DNA of 64,000 bases, taken from contig NZ_JANFNH010000006.1 of assembly GCF_024436055.1 (NCBI RefSeq), positions 1 through 64,000 of the forward strand, written 5' to 3'. Every line of letters starts with the position of its first letter. The stretch's first letter is position 1. This document shows, one piece after another, positions 46,855-54,832 of the stretch. Made by a program: the position numbers and the translations under genes. Under the pieces are notes generated by a model that worked only from the letters and a program-made list of their open reading frames with translations, ran no database searches and was not told the DNA's origin. Origin of the DNA: Streptantibioticus rubrisoli (lineage in GTDB: Bacteria; Actinomycetota; Actinomycetes; Streptomycetales; Streptomycetaceae).

Positions 46855-48051
46855 TCACAGCGCGGCGCGGGTGCCGGTGCTGACCGGCTCGGTGGCGGTC
46901 GCGGCCCGGCTGGCGTCGGCGGCGACCTGCTGTGCGGTCAGCGCGTAGCCGGTGTCCGCGTCCGAGGTGGAGCGGGCGAACACCACCCCGTAGACCTTGC
47001 CGCCGGTGGTCAGCAGCGGGCCGCCGGAGTTGCCGTGCCGCACGTCGCCGCGGAGCTGGTAGATGTCACGGGTCGTGGTGTTGTCGCCGTAGATGTCCTG
47101 CCCCGTGGCGGTGAGTCGGCTGGCCACCGTGGCCGCCCGCAGGTCGAGGCCGCCGTCCTCGGGGTAGCCTGCCACCACCGCGGGGGCGCCGCGGTGGGCC
47201 TGCGGGGCGAACGGCAGGGCGGGCGCGGGCAGCCCCGGCACGTCCAGCACCGCCACGTCGGCGCGCGGGTCGAACAGCACGATCTTCGCGTCGTACCTGG
47301 GGCCGACCCCGCCGATCTGCACGGTCGGCTCCTGGACACCGGCGACCACATGGGCGTTGGTCATCACATGGTCGCTGGCGTAGACGAACCCGCTGCCCTC
47401 CTGGCCGCGCTCCCCGCCGTCCACGTCGGCGATGCCCACCACCTTGACCACGCTGCGCCGCGCCGCCGTGGTCGCCGCCGGGGTGACCGCGTCGCCGGAC
47501 GGCGCCGGGACGCTGGTGGTCGGCTCGTTCTCGAACGGGTTGAACACCTGCGGGAAGCCCGCTCCGGACAGCGCGTCGGTGGCCCGGCTGAACCACGCCG
47601 GGGTCTGCGCGGGCATCGCCCGGTCCACCGCGCCGAGCACCGTCGAGTTGCGGATCTGCTGGCTGAGCGCCGGAACCGGCGCGGTCGCCAGCACGCTCGC
47701 CATCAGCCAGGCCACCGCCAGCAGCGCCAGGGCACCGGCCGCCGCGCCGCCGATCCCGTCCACCCAGCGGACCGGCCCCCAGCTCAGCCCGCGCCGCACC
47801 TTCCACGCCAGCCGCGCGGCCGCCGCGTGGCCCAGCCCGGCCGGGACCAGCACCACCAGCAGCGCGACGACGGCCGCCGCCACGGTGCCCGCGGCCACCG
47901 GCCGCAACGCGAACGGCAGCAGCCACACGCCGACCACCGCGCCGCCGAGGAACCCGGCCAGCAGGATGCAGCTCGCCACGAGCCCCCGGCGGTAGCCGGA
48001 GACGGCATAGCTGACGGCCGCCAGCAAAAGCAGCAGGTCTAGCAGGTTCAT
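46855..48051 (-). CDS. MarP-like membrane serine protease (CvpA fused to trypsin-like domain)
   Basis: The protein (398 aa) has four N-terminal transmembrane helices of CvpA type (first 130 residues). An extracytoplasmic trypsin-like protease follows, with the catalytic triad in TNAHVV (His about 233), RADVAVLDV (Asp about 265) and GNSGGPL (Ser about 341). MarP of mycobacteria keeps peptidoglycan hydrolysis active under acid stress. I chose the ATG at 48051, although no good ribosome site precedes it. The upstream region is an unusual tandem repeat, and alkA is divergent beyond it. Confidence 0.93.
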   Translation of the reverse strand: MNLLDLLLLLAAVSYAVSGYRRGLVASCILLAGFLGGAVVGVWLLPFALRPVAAGTVAAAVVALLVVLVPAGLGHAAAARLAWKVRRGLSWGPVRWVDGIGGAAAGALALLAVAWLMASVLATAPVPALSQQIRNSTVLGAVDRAMPAQTPAWFSRATDALSGAGFPQVFNPFENEPTTSVPAPSGDAVTPAATTAARRSVVKVVGIADVDGGERGQEGSGFVYASDHVMTNAHVVAGVQEPTVQIGGVGPRYDAKIVLFDPRADVAVLDVPGLPAPALPFAPQAHRGAPAVVAGYPEDGGLDLRAATVASRLTATGQDIYGDNTTTRDIYQLRGDVRHGNSGGPLLTTGGKVYGVVFARSTSDADTGYALTAQQVAADASRAATATEPVSTGTRAAL

Positions 48052-48413
48052 ACGGGGGAAAACGCGACGGAACGGCCCACGGTTCCCTTCGCGACCTTTC
48101 TCACAGGTGGCCGGTCGCACGTCGCTCGCGCGTTGCCGGTCGCGCCTCTCACACACGTGCGGGTCGCGCGCTGTGTCACGTGCGCTGGTCGCGCGCTTTC
48201 ACATGTGCGGGTCGCACGCTCTCACTGGTGCGGGTCGCGCCTCTCACACACGTGCCGGTCGCACGCTCTCTCACGCGTGCGGGTCGCACGCTCTCACTGG
48301 TGCGGGTCGCGCCTCTCACACACGTGCGGGTCGCACGCTCTCACGCGTGCTGGTCGCACGTCGATGTCGGATTTCCGCCAGCCGCGCCGCGGCCGATCCG
48401 CGAGGCTGGAGCG
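48052..48413. other. Divergent intergenic region filled by a tandem repeat
   Basis: This 362-bp gap lies between the divergent MarP-like and alkA genes. Most of it is the 11-unit repeat at 48113-48358. Open frames run through it in all plus-strand phases because the repeats lack stop codons; none looks like a protein. Confidence 0.65.
48113..48358. repeat. Tandem array of 11 imperfect 23-25 bp units
   Basis: The core GGTCGC recurs at 48113, 48138, 48162, 48187, 48210, 48233, 48257, 48282, 48305, 48329 and 48352. It is followed by (A/G)CGCTCTCAC and (A/C)CGTGCG-like sequence in most units. Units 5-7 and 8-10 form a 72-bp higher-order duplication. Units contain CACGTG or CGCGTG half-palindromes. 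Unit lengths of 23-25 bp, not multiples of three, argue against coding. Confidence 0.9.
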
Positions 48414-49295
48414 GTGAGGCTCGAACTGCCCTTCCGGGCTCCACTGTGCCCGGACAACCTCTTCGGGCATCTGATCGCGACCGCCGTGCCCGGCGTGGAG
48501 GAGTGGCGGGACGGCGCCTACCGCCGCACGCTGCGGCTGCCGCACGGCCCCGGCATCGTGGCGCTGCGCCCCGGGCGCGACCGCATCGCCGCCGAGCTGC
48601 GGCTGACCGACGCACGGGACGAGGCGGTGGCGATCGGCCACTGCCGCCGCCTGCTGGACCTGGACGCCGACCCGGCCGCCGTGGACGGTCTGCTGCGCCG
48701 GGATCCGCTGCTCGCGCCGCACATCGCCCGGCACCCCGGCCGCCGGGTGCCGCGCACCGTGGACGGCGCGGAGTTCGCGGTGCGCGCGGTGCTCGGCCAG
48801 CAGGTGTCGACCGCGGCGGCCCGTACGCTGGCCGGGCGGCTGGTCAGGGCGCACGGTGAGCCGGTCGACGATCCGGCGGGCCGGCTGACGCATGTGTTCC
48901 CCTCCGCCGAGGCGCTGGCCGCGCTGGACCCGGAGGCGCTGGCGATGCCCAGGGCGCGGCGCAGGACGCTGGTCGAGCTGGTGGCCGCGCTGGCCGACGG
49001 GCAGCTCGCCCTGGACGCGGACGGCGACTGGGACCGCACCCGCGAGCGGCTGCGCCGACTGCCGGGCTTCGGGCCGTGGACGGTGGAGGTGATCGCGATG
49101 CGGGCGCTCGGCGACCCGGACGCCTTCCTCCCCACCGACCTCGGAGTGCGCCTGGCGGCACGGGAGTTGGGCCTGCCCACCACCCCCGCCGCCCTCGTTC
49201 GCCACGCCGCCCGCTGGCGCCCCTACCGCGCCTACGCCGTGCAGTACCTGTGGGCCACCGGCACCCACCCCATCAACCGGATCCCGGCCAACTGA
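48414..49295 (+). CDS. alkA: DNA-3-methyladenine glycosylase II
   Basis: AlkA (293 aa) removes alkylated purines in base excision repair. The N-terminal AlkA_N domain (LELPFRAPLCPDNLFGHLIATAVPG) precedes the HhH-GPD domain with AVRAVLGQQVSTAAARTLAGRL, LPGFGPWTVEVIAMRALGDPDAFLPTDLGV and the catalytic Asp in FLPTD. It lacks the Ada methyltransferase domain often fused to it in actinobacteria. The GTG at 48414 is the natural start; the open frame to 48180 is repeat sequence. GGAG lies only 2 nt from the start codon, so initiation may be inefficient or leaderless. Confidence 0.93.
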   Translation: MRLELPFRAPLCPDNLFGHLIATAVPGVEEWRDGAYRRTLRLPHGPGIVALRPGRDRIAAELRLTDARDEAVAIGHCRRLLDLDADPAAVDGLLRRDPLLAPHIARHPGRRVPRTVDGAEFAVRAVLGQQVSTAAARTLAGRLVRAHGEPVDDPAGRLTHVFPSAEALAALDPEALAMPRARRRTLVELVAALADGQLALDADGDWDRTRERLRRLPGFGPWTVEVIAMRALGDPDAFLPTDLGVRLAARELGLPTTPAALVRHAARWRPYRAYAVQYLWATGTHPINRIPAN

Positions 49296-49785
49296 CACGC
49301 ACCACCGCGCCGTTGGACCCCTCCGCCGTCCCGAGGATGGCTCGTTCCGTGCGGTCCCCTTGCCCTCGCTCGTGGAAACCGCTTACTTCGCCCGGGTCTT
49401 GTACGGGGAAACCGGCCTGCCTGTTTGTGGCGGCCCGACACCGCCCCTCACAGACCCGGCGACCCATCCCCGCATACGCCGTACGTAGCGCCACAGGGCC
49501 GCCCAACGGCCTGAGCACTCCCGCAATGTACCTACTGACCTGCGGTTATCACCTACGCCCCAGCACCGGAGCGCACAGCTGGCGCACAGCTACCCGCCCG
49601 TCAGTTTTACGGAATCAACCCGACAGTATTGTTTGTTTTTCCTCGGGACAGTGGCAAGATGCCCACGGAAACCGCACAAAGGCCGTTGCGGCGGGGCACC
49701 GCGCCGTTCACTTGAGGAAGCACCCCGTAACGACCCGCCGACGACGCGTAACCTCCCTCCACGACGAAAGGACGGGTACCGGCCG
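49296..49785. other. Intergenic region between alkA and the first TetR regulator
   Basis: This 490-bp gap has an ARE-like 22-bp palindrome at 49407-49428 and an AT-rich stretch near 49610-49640 (ACAGTATTGTTTGTTTTTCC) that may contain the promoter of the TetR gene. I see no gene with coding character. Confidence 0.55.
49407..49428. promoter_or_regulatory. ARE-like operator 1 (GBL-receptor binding site)
   Basis: The two adjacent 11-bp halves are GGAAACCGGCC and TGCCTGTTTGT. Read outward, each fits the ArpA/ScbR half-site GG(T/C)CGGT(A/T)(T/C)G(T/G) at 9 of 11 positions. It lies 357 bp upstream of the TetR gene at 49786. Confidence 0.6.
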
Positions 49786-50508
49786 ATGCAGGTCCGTGCT
49801 GCTCGAACTCGCCAGGCCCTCATCAACGCCGCCGCGAAGCTGATCGACGATCGCGGTATGAAAGGCACCGGTCTTCTCGACGTCAGCCGGGCCGCCGGGG
49901 TGAGCAAGGGGGCCCTGTACTTCCACTTCGCCTCGAAGGACGAGTTGATCACCGCCGTCACCGACGAGGCCCGCTGCTCGGTGCGCGCGCTCGCCCACGA
50001 GCATCTCGACGGCCAGTCCTCCACGCTCGCGGGCGCCGCCCGGTTCACCGACGCGATGTCCCGGCGGATGCGCGAGGACCACGTACTGCGCGCCGGACTG
50101 CGCCTTGAGTCGGAGGGCGCGATCAGCAAGGTGACCGGCGGTGAGTCGCTGCGCGAGACCTGGCTGTCCACGCTTCGCGGCCGACTCGCCAAGGACGCCG
50201 CCGAAGGCGCGCTGCGCCAGGGCGCCGACGCGACGCACACCGCCAATCTGCTGGCGGCCGTCACCGTGGGCCTGGAGTCGCTGGGCCGCGAGGACGAGAA
50301 GTGGTGGGACCCCGAAGTCACCAGCGGCATCTGGCAGTTGCTGATGCTGTTCGCCGGGCCACAGCAGGAGGGGGCGGACGCCACGCGGACCGAGCCCGCC
50401 GCCCAGGAAAAAAGGCTCGGCGACGTGCGGGAGTTGACGCCGGGCGTGCCGGTGCCGTCCAGCCCGACGGAGCTGATGGGGGTCTCCGGCACCGCGCGCG
50501 CCAGTTGA
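49786..50508 (+). CDS. TetR regulator of gamma-butyrolactone-receptor type
   Basis: The protein (240 aa) has the HTH RTRQALINAAAKLIDDRGMKGTGLLDVSRAAGVSKGALYFHFASKDELITAV (residues 6-58), closely similar to ScbR/ArpA-type receptors. The C-terminal domain has matching helices (DHVLRAGLRLESEG, WDPEVTSGIWQLLMLFAG). A polar tail of about 45 residues is added. It sits convergent to a second GBL-receptor-like gene, within the same cluster as the AfsA-like synthase. It may be a pseudo-receptor (ScbR2-like) that senses other ligands. The ATG at 49786 has AAGGA further upstream than ideal. Confidence 0.88.
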   Translation: MQVRAARTRQALINAAAKLIDDRGMKGTGLLDVSRAAGVSKGALYFHFASKDELITAVTDEARCSVRALAHEHLDGQSSTLAGAARFTDAMSRRMREDHVLRAGLRLESEGAISKVTGGESLRETWLSTLRGRLAKDAAEGALRQGADATHTANLLAAVTVGLESLGREDEKWWDPEVTSGIWQLLMLFAGPQQEGADATRTEPAAQEKRLGDVRELTPGVPVPSSPTELMGVSGTARAS

Positions 50509-50550
50509 CCGCGGCCCCGCCCGATTGGCGTGAGCACGCGGGAGGTTGGG

Positions 50551-51312
50551 TCAGACCTGGGGAAGCGCCTCGGTCAGCGAGGCCTCCAGTTCGTCGGCCA
50601 CCGAGCGGCTACCGGGGGCGCGGCCCGGTAAACCGTCCGCGTCGAACCCGCTGGTGTCCGCGGCCGGTTCGCCCTGGTCCGCGGGCCGCACCGGGCCGGT
50701 CATGACGACCCGCTGCGGGTCCACCACCAGGTGCGGCAGCAGCCCGGGGATCGCCAGCGCGGGCAGCAGGTACTTCCACAGCGCGGCCACCCGCACCGGC
50801 AGATCCCGCCGCTGCCCGTAGACCTGGGACAGCAGCTGGATGCCGGTGAACGCGCCGATGATGAGCTGCGAGACCTCCTCGGGGTCCACGGTGGCCAGCA
50901 GCTCACCGCGTTCCCGGGCCTGCCGCAGCAGATCGAGGATGACGTCGGCGGCGCCCTGGTAGGGCGCGACGTTGGGGTTCTTGTACGACGCCTGCTCCAC
51001 GCTGAGCCGCACCCCGGCGCGCAGTACGACATCGGTGCGCAGCCGGTGCGCGAACGCCATCGCCAGGTCGATGGTGGCCTGCAGCTTCACCTCGTTCTCC
51101 GGCGGGACCAACGCCTCCGACTGCGCGTCCACCACGGCATCGGCGATGGCCTCCTTCGACGGGAAGTGGAAGTACAGCGCCCCCCTGGTCAGCCCGCTCC
51201 TGGCGAGGATCTCGGTGGTGCTGGCTCCCTCGTAGCCGAACTCGTCGAAAACCTCGGCGGCCGCCTTCAGGATTGTGCGCCGGGTCTTCACCGCCCGCGC
51301 CTGCTGCGCCAT
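50551..51312 (-). CDS. Gamma-butyrolactone receptor-type TetR repressor (ScbR/ArpA-like)
   Basis: The protein (253 aa) has the HTH RAVKTRRTILKAAAEVFDEFGYEGASTTEILARSGLTRGALYFHFPSKEAIADAV (residues 6-60), the classical ArpA/ScbR pattern. The ligand-binding helices follow (DVVLRAGVRLSVEQ, VSQLIIGAFTGIQLLSQVYGQR, RVAALWKYLLPALA). The Trp in the last segment matches the position lining the GBL pocket in the family. A hydrophilic tail follows. The ATG at 51312 has AGGAG upstream. It is divergent from the AfsA-like synthase gene across 138 bp containing an ARE-like site. This is the standard receptor-synthase arrangement. Confidence 0.93.
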   Translation of the reverse strand: MAQQARAVKTRRTILKAAAEVFDEFGYEGASTTEILARSGLTRGALYFHFPSKEAIADAVVDAQSEALVPPENEVKLQATIDLAMAFAHRLRTDVVLRAGVRLSVEQASYKNPNVAPYQGAADVILDLLRQARERGELLATVDPEEVSQLIIGAFTGIQLLSQVYGQRRDLPVRVAALWKYLLPALAIPGLLPHLVVDPQRVVMTGPVRPADQGEPAADTSGFDADGLPGRAPGSRSVADELEASLTEALPQV

Positions 51313-51336
51313 TTCATCTCCTGAGCCCTTTGAAAA

Positions 51337-51358
51337 CCAAACCGGCTTGTCTGTACCT
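51337..51358. promoter_or_regulatory. ARE-like operator 2 between receptor and synthase genes
   Basis: Half-sites CCAAACCGGCT and TGTCTGTACCT are adjacent. Against the ArpA half-site consensus they match at 10 of 11 and 8 of 11 positions. The centre CAAACCGGCTTG is nearly palindromic. It lies 25 nt upstream of the receptor start and 93 nt before the synthase start, where a receptor would control both. Confidence 0.7.
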
Positions 51359-51450
51359 TATCCGAAGCGTCTGTCGCCGATCCGTAAGAGAAGCGCCGGA
51401 TCCGCGGCTTCGCCATTTGTCCACTGCCCTCGCAGAGACAGGTATCTTCC

Positions 51451-52428
51451 ATGCGATCGTCGAGTGTCACCGCACCGCGTATCCCGCTTTCCCGTTCGGC
51501 TGTCACACTCGCCGCCCCACCGCAGTCCACCCCGGCGCGCGAAATACCCACGCTCACCACCACAGTGCCCCGGCAGTACGTGCATCGGGCGGCCATAAGC
51601 GAAGTCTTCCTCACCGGCTGGGAAACCGGCGATCCCGACGGTTTCATTGTGCGGGGCCAATGGCCGCGTGGCCATGCGCTGTTCGCGCCGCGCTTCGGCC
51701 AGCAGGATCCACTGCTGATCGCGGAAACGGTTCGCCAGGGCGGCACGCTACTGGCCCACACCGAGTACGGCGTCCCGCTCGGCCATCACTTCCTCATGTC
51801 GAGCCTGGAGTACACCTCCGTGCGCGACGCCCTCACCGTGGAGCCGGTACCGAGCGAGGTCGAACTCCACATCACCTGCCATGACGTCGTCCAGCGCGGC
51901 AAGCAGCTCTCGATGTGGTACCGGGCGCACGTCTGGCTCGGGCAAATCCGGGTCGCCGTGGCCAGCGCGGCCTACAAGACGCTGTCGCCGTCCGTCTACC
52001 ACCGGGTCCGCGGCGAGCGTCCGGTCGCCAACGAGATCGCGCTGCCGCCCGCGGTCGAACCGGACCTGGTGGGCCGCAGGGACTCCCGCGACGTGGTGCT
52101 CTCCGGTTCCGGAACCGGGCACCGCTGGCTGCTGCGGGCGGACACCTCGCATCCCATCTTCTTCGACCATCCCGTCGACCACGTTCCGGGAATGCTGCTC
52201 CTGGAAGCCGCCCGGCAGGCCGCCCAGGCGGTAACGCACCCGGTACCGGTACAGGCCCTTGGAATGGCCAGTTCCTTCGCCCACTACGTGGAACTCAACA
52301 CCCCGTGCCACATCGAGGCGGAAGTCGGACAGCGCGGCGCGGACGGCAACACCCCGGTTCTGGTCACCGCGGTCCAGAACGACCAGACCGTCTTCAACTG
52401 CACGGTCACCACCCGGCCACTGGGCTGA
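51451..52428 (+). CDS. AfsA/ScbA-family butyrolactone synthase
   Basis: This enzyme (325 aa) couples a beta-ketoacyl-ACP with dihydroxyacetone phosphate to start gamma-butyrolactone synthesis. Two AfsA hotdog repeats are visible. The first has HRAAISEVFLTGWETGDPDGFIVRGQWPRGHALF and DPLLIAETVRQGGTLLAH (about 45-120). The second has HPIFFDHPVDHVPGMLLLEAARQAAQA and NTPCHIEAEVG (about 235-310). Both conserved Glu-containing helices are intact. The ATG at 51451 gives typical length. A reductase gene follows after 122 bp. The exact signal molecule (GBL, gamma-butenolide or other) cannot be deduced. Confidence 0.93.
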   Translation: MRSSSVTAPRIPLSRSAVTLAAPPQSTPAREIPTLTTTVPRQYVHRAAISEVFLTGWETGDPDGFIVRGQWPRGHALFAPRFGQQDPLLIAETVRQGGTLLAHTEYGVPLGHHFLMSSLEYTSVRDALTVEPVPSEVELHITCHDVVQRGKQLSMWYRAHVWLGQIRVAVASAAYKTLSPSVYHRVRGERPVANEIALPPAVEPDLVGRRDSRDVVLSGSGTGHRWLLRADTSHPIFFDHPVDHVPGMLLLEAARQAAQAVTHPVPVQALGMASSFAHYVELNTPCHIEAEVGQRGADGNTPVLVTAVQNDQTVFNCTVTTRPLG

Positions 52429-52550
52429 ATTCGGCCAACCTTCGACAGGGGGTTGACAACCGCGAAATCCCGGAAAAGGGAATTCCATCCCGCCGTGACC
52501 GGCGAGAACCCAAGGAACGTCCCGCGGCGAGACAGGGAGATCGGGAACCC

Positions 52551-53492
52551 ATGCCCGGCACCATCATGATCACCGGCGCCACCGGCTTCATCGGCGGCCG
52601 AGTGGTCCACCATGCCGCCCGGCTGCTGCCCGACCGGGCACTGCGCCTGATGGTCCACCGCAAGGCGCTGGTCCCGCCCGCCTCGCCGCGCGTGGAGACG
52701 GTCCCCGGCGACCTGGCGGACCCGCGGTCACTGCGCGGTGTGTGCTCGGGCGTCGACGTGCTGGTGCACTGCGCCTCGCAGATCGGCGGCCCCGCCGAGA
52801 CCTGCCAGACCGTCAACGCCCACGGCACCGAGGCGCTGATGGCCGAGGCGCGGCGGGCGGGCGTGGCCCGGATCGTCTACGTGAGCACGGCGGCGGTGTA
52901 CGGGCGAGGCCCGTTCCGCGGCGAACGGCCGGAGGACCTCGCGCTGGCTCCCGCCTCAGCCACCTCGCGCAGCCGCGCCGCCGCCGAGCTGGCGGTGCTG
53001 GCGGCGGACGGCATCGTGCTACGCCCGCACATGGTCTACGGCGCCGGGGACCGCTGGGTGGCCCCCGGGCTACGGGACCTGATGGCGGCGCTCGGCAGCA
53101 CGGTGGACGGGTGGCGCTCCCGCGTGTCGCTGATCGACGTGGACGACCTGGCCCAGGCGGTACTGGGCACCGCCCTCGCCCCGCGCGAGGACCTCACCAC
53201 GTCCGTCTACCACGCCAACCACCCGCACCCGGTCCTGGTGGCGGACCTGCTGCGCGCGCTCAGCGAGGTCTACGGCCTGCCCTGGCCCACCGTCGACCGT
53301 GACTACCCGGCGGCCCGGGCGCATCTGCTGGCCCAGGGCAGGACCAGCCACGACCTCGACATGGTCGCCGTCGACCACTGGTTCCACAGCGACCCACTGT
53401 GGACCGCGCTGCACCGCACCCCCGGCCCCGGTTTCGCCAACCGCTTCCCGCCCCACACCCCTTGGTACCGCGACGCCGCCAAGGCCGCGTAA
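52551..53492 (+). CDS. NAD-dependent epimerase/dehydratase next to the butyrolactone synthase
   Basis: This extended SDR (313 aa) has the Rossmann motif TGATGFIGGR (residues 8-17), the VSTAAVYG active-site region and RPHMVYGAGD. The usual YxxxK Tyr-Lys pair is not present in its standard form; the sequence reads ATSRSRAAAELAV, so the catalytic Tyr and Lys appear missing. It follows the AfsA-like gene in the same direction, like the reductase ScbC/BprA genes beside GBL synthases, and probably tailors the signal. GGGAGA lies upstream of the ATG at 52551. Catalytic competence is uncertain. Confidence 0.87.
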   Translation: MPGTIMITGATGFIGGRVVHHAARLLPDRALRLMVHRKALVPPASPRVETVPGDLADPRSLRGVCSGVDVLVHCASQIGGPAETCQTVNAHGTEALMAEARRAGVARIVYVSTAAVYGRGPFRGERPEDLALAPASATSRSRAAAELAVLAADGIVLRPHMVYGAGDRWVAPGLRDLMAALGSTVDGWRSRVSLIDVDDLAQAVLGTALAPREDLTTSVYHANHPHPVLVADLLRALSEVYGLPWPTVDRDYPAARAHLLAQGRTSHDLDMVAVDHWFHSDPLWTALHRTPGPGFANRFPPHTPWYRDAAKAA

Positions 53493-53677
53493 CGCATCAC
53501 GCGCCCCCGCCGCCAATCCGCCCACCTCACACGCCACTTGGCGGCCGGGACCACCCGTTTCCCCGCAGCCCACGGGGACCCCAACCCCGGCAGAACCACG
53601 GCCAGTTGCGAGGATGCCGTTCAGTGATGGCATGACGGCTTGGGCCCATCGACTGCGAGGGAAGGTGCCGCTTCCCG

Positions 53678-54064
53678 TCAGCTGATGAAGGACTCGGGCC
53701 CGAAGCGGCCCCAGACCACGAAGGCGGCCAGGGCGCCGTAGGCCAGATCCAGCACCACGAGCTTGAGTTCGTGTCGCCGGAACCGGGTGACCGCCGCACC
53801 AAGCATGAGCATCACCAGACCGAGGGCGGCCAATGGCACCAGAACCGGTGCGATGTGGAGCACGGCGGGCAGGATCAGACCGGCCGCGGCCAGGACCTCG
53901 ACGGCTCCGATGGCCTTGACGCCGCCCGTACTGAAGTCATCGACCCATCGGCCACTGGACCCGGCCGCGGCGATCTTCTCTTTCGGCATGACCACCTTGA
54001 AGACGCCGCCCAACAGGTAGGCACCGGCAAGCAGTCCGGCGACGATCCACAGTGCGAGGTTCAT
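53678..54064 (-). CDS. DoxX-family membrane protein
   Basis: The protein (128 aa) has four transmembrane helices: WIVAGLLAGAYLLGGVFKV, GAVEVLAAAGLILPAVL, LVPLAALGLVMLMLGAAV and VVLDLAYGALAAFVVWG. The GGVFK..M and GAVEVLAA patterns are those of DoxX/DoxX-like proteins. The ATG at 54064 has GGGAGAAG upstream. It lies 52 bp after the AhpD-like gene on the same strand, so both may be controlled by the ECF41-like promoter at 54630-54656. A role in redox or membrane stress is inferred from family reports. Confidence 0.9.
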   Translation of the reverse strand: MNLALWIVAGLLAGAYLLGGVFKVVMPKEKIAAAGSSGRWVDDFSTGGVKAIGAVEVLAAAGLILPAVLHIAPVLVPLAALGLVMLMLGAAVTRFRRHELKLVVLDLAYGALAAFVVWGRFGPESFIS

Positions 54065-54116
54065 GAGCTTCTCCCGGAAGGGTTCGTGGCGGAACGGGAG
54101 TACGGAGGGTCTCCCG

Positions 54117-54590
54117 TCACCCGTGCTGGCCGGGCTGGTAGTCGCCAGCGGGCATGCGGGTGATGACGTTGCCGCGGTTGAAGGCGTTGATGACGGAGAT
54201 CAGACACACCAGGGCCGCGAGCTGCTCCTCGTCGTAGTGCTTGGCGGCGTTGGCCCAGACCTCGTCGGTGACCCCGCCCGCGGCGTCGGCGAGGCGGGTG
54301 CCCTGCTCCGCAAGCTCCAGGGCGGCGCGCTCGGCGTCGGTGAACACCGTGGCCTCCCGCCATGCCGCGACCAGGTTCAGGCGCGTCGCGGTCTCGCCGG
54401 CGTGCGCGGCGTCCTTGCTGTGCATGTCGACGCAGAACCCGCAACCGTTGATCTGGCTGGCCCGCAGCTTCACGAGCTCCTGCGTCGCGTGGGGCAGCGT
54501 CGAGTCCGCGATCAGCTGGTTCGCGGCGATGAGGTGCTTGAAGACCTTGCTCATGACCGGGCTGGCGAAGGGGTTCAGGCGGGCTTCCAT
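54117..54590 (-). CDS. AhpD-like alkylhydroperoxidase/carboxymuconolactone decarboxylase-family protein
   Basis: The protein (157 aa) has the redox CxxC motif in QINGCGFCVDMHSKDAAHAGE with the nearby His, as in AhpD. KLRASQINGC and the C-terminal ALVCLISVINAFNRGNVI also fit. Such proteins reduce peroxides or interact with thiol systems. I chose the second of two adjacent ATGs (54590); 54593 is also possible. The gene is divergent from the ECF41-type sigma factor gene and preceded by a matching promoter. This is the usual ECF41 neighbourhood. Confidence 0.92.
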   Translation of the reverse strand: MEARLNPFASPVMSKVFKHLIAANQLIADSTLPHATQELVKLRASQINGCGFCVDMHSKDAAHAGETATRLNLVAAWREATVFTDAERAALELAEQGTRLADAAGGVTDEVWANAAKHYDEEQLAALVCLISVINAFNRGNVITRMPAGDYQPGQHG

Positions 54591-54629
54591 CATGTGCTCC
54601 CGTGTCGGTGTTCCGTTGGTGCCCTCTGA

Positions 54630-54656
54630 GACAGGGCACCCCCGCGAGCTGTGACA
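54630..54656 (-). promoter_or_regulatory. ECF41-type promoter upstream of the ahpD-like gene
   Basis: On the minus strand TGTCACA (54650-54656) is followed after exactly 16 nt by TGTC (54630-54633). The ECF41 consensus is TGTCACA, 16 nt, CGTC, so only one base differs. It lies 40 nt before the AhpD-like start, in the gap shared with the ECF41 gene. Confidence 0.75.
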
Positions 54657-54832
54657 GAAGCGGATATGACCTGCGTCACCCGCCGAGCCGTCGCCAGATG
54701 GCACAGACGACCGCGGCGCGGGCGGGGAACCGGCCTCGGATACCCTGCTGGACGCTGTGTGGATCGTCGGACGAGGCGGCTAGCGAGTGGGCTCGGCCGG
54801 AATCCGCGGTACGCGAACGGGGGGAGGGTTCC

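Noticed and set aside
48113-48358. CRISPR array
   Set aside because: There are no constant repeats with variable spacers; the units are contiguous, imperfect copies of one another, and no cas genes are nearby.
48180-48413. N-terminal extension of AlkA through the tandem repeat
   Set aside because: The extension is only translated repeat units. The AlkA_N domain begins exactly at the GTG at 48414.
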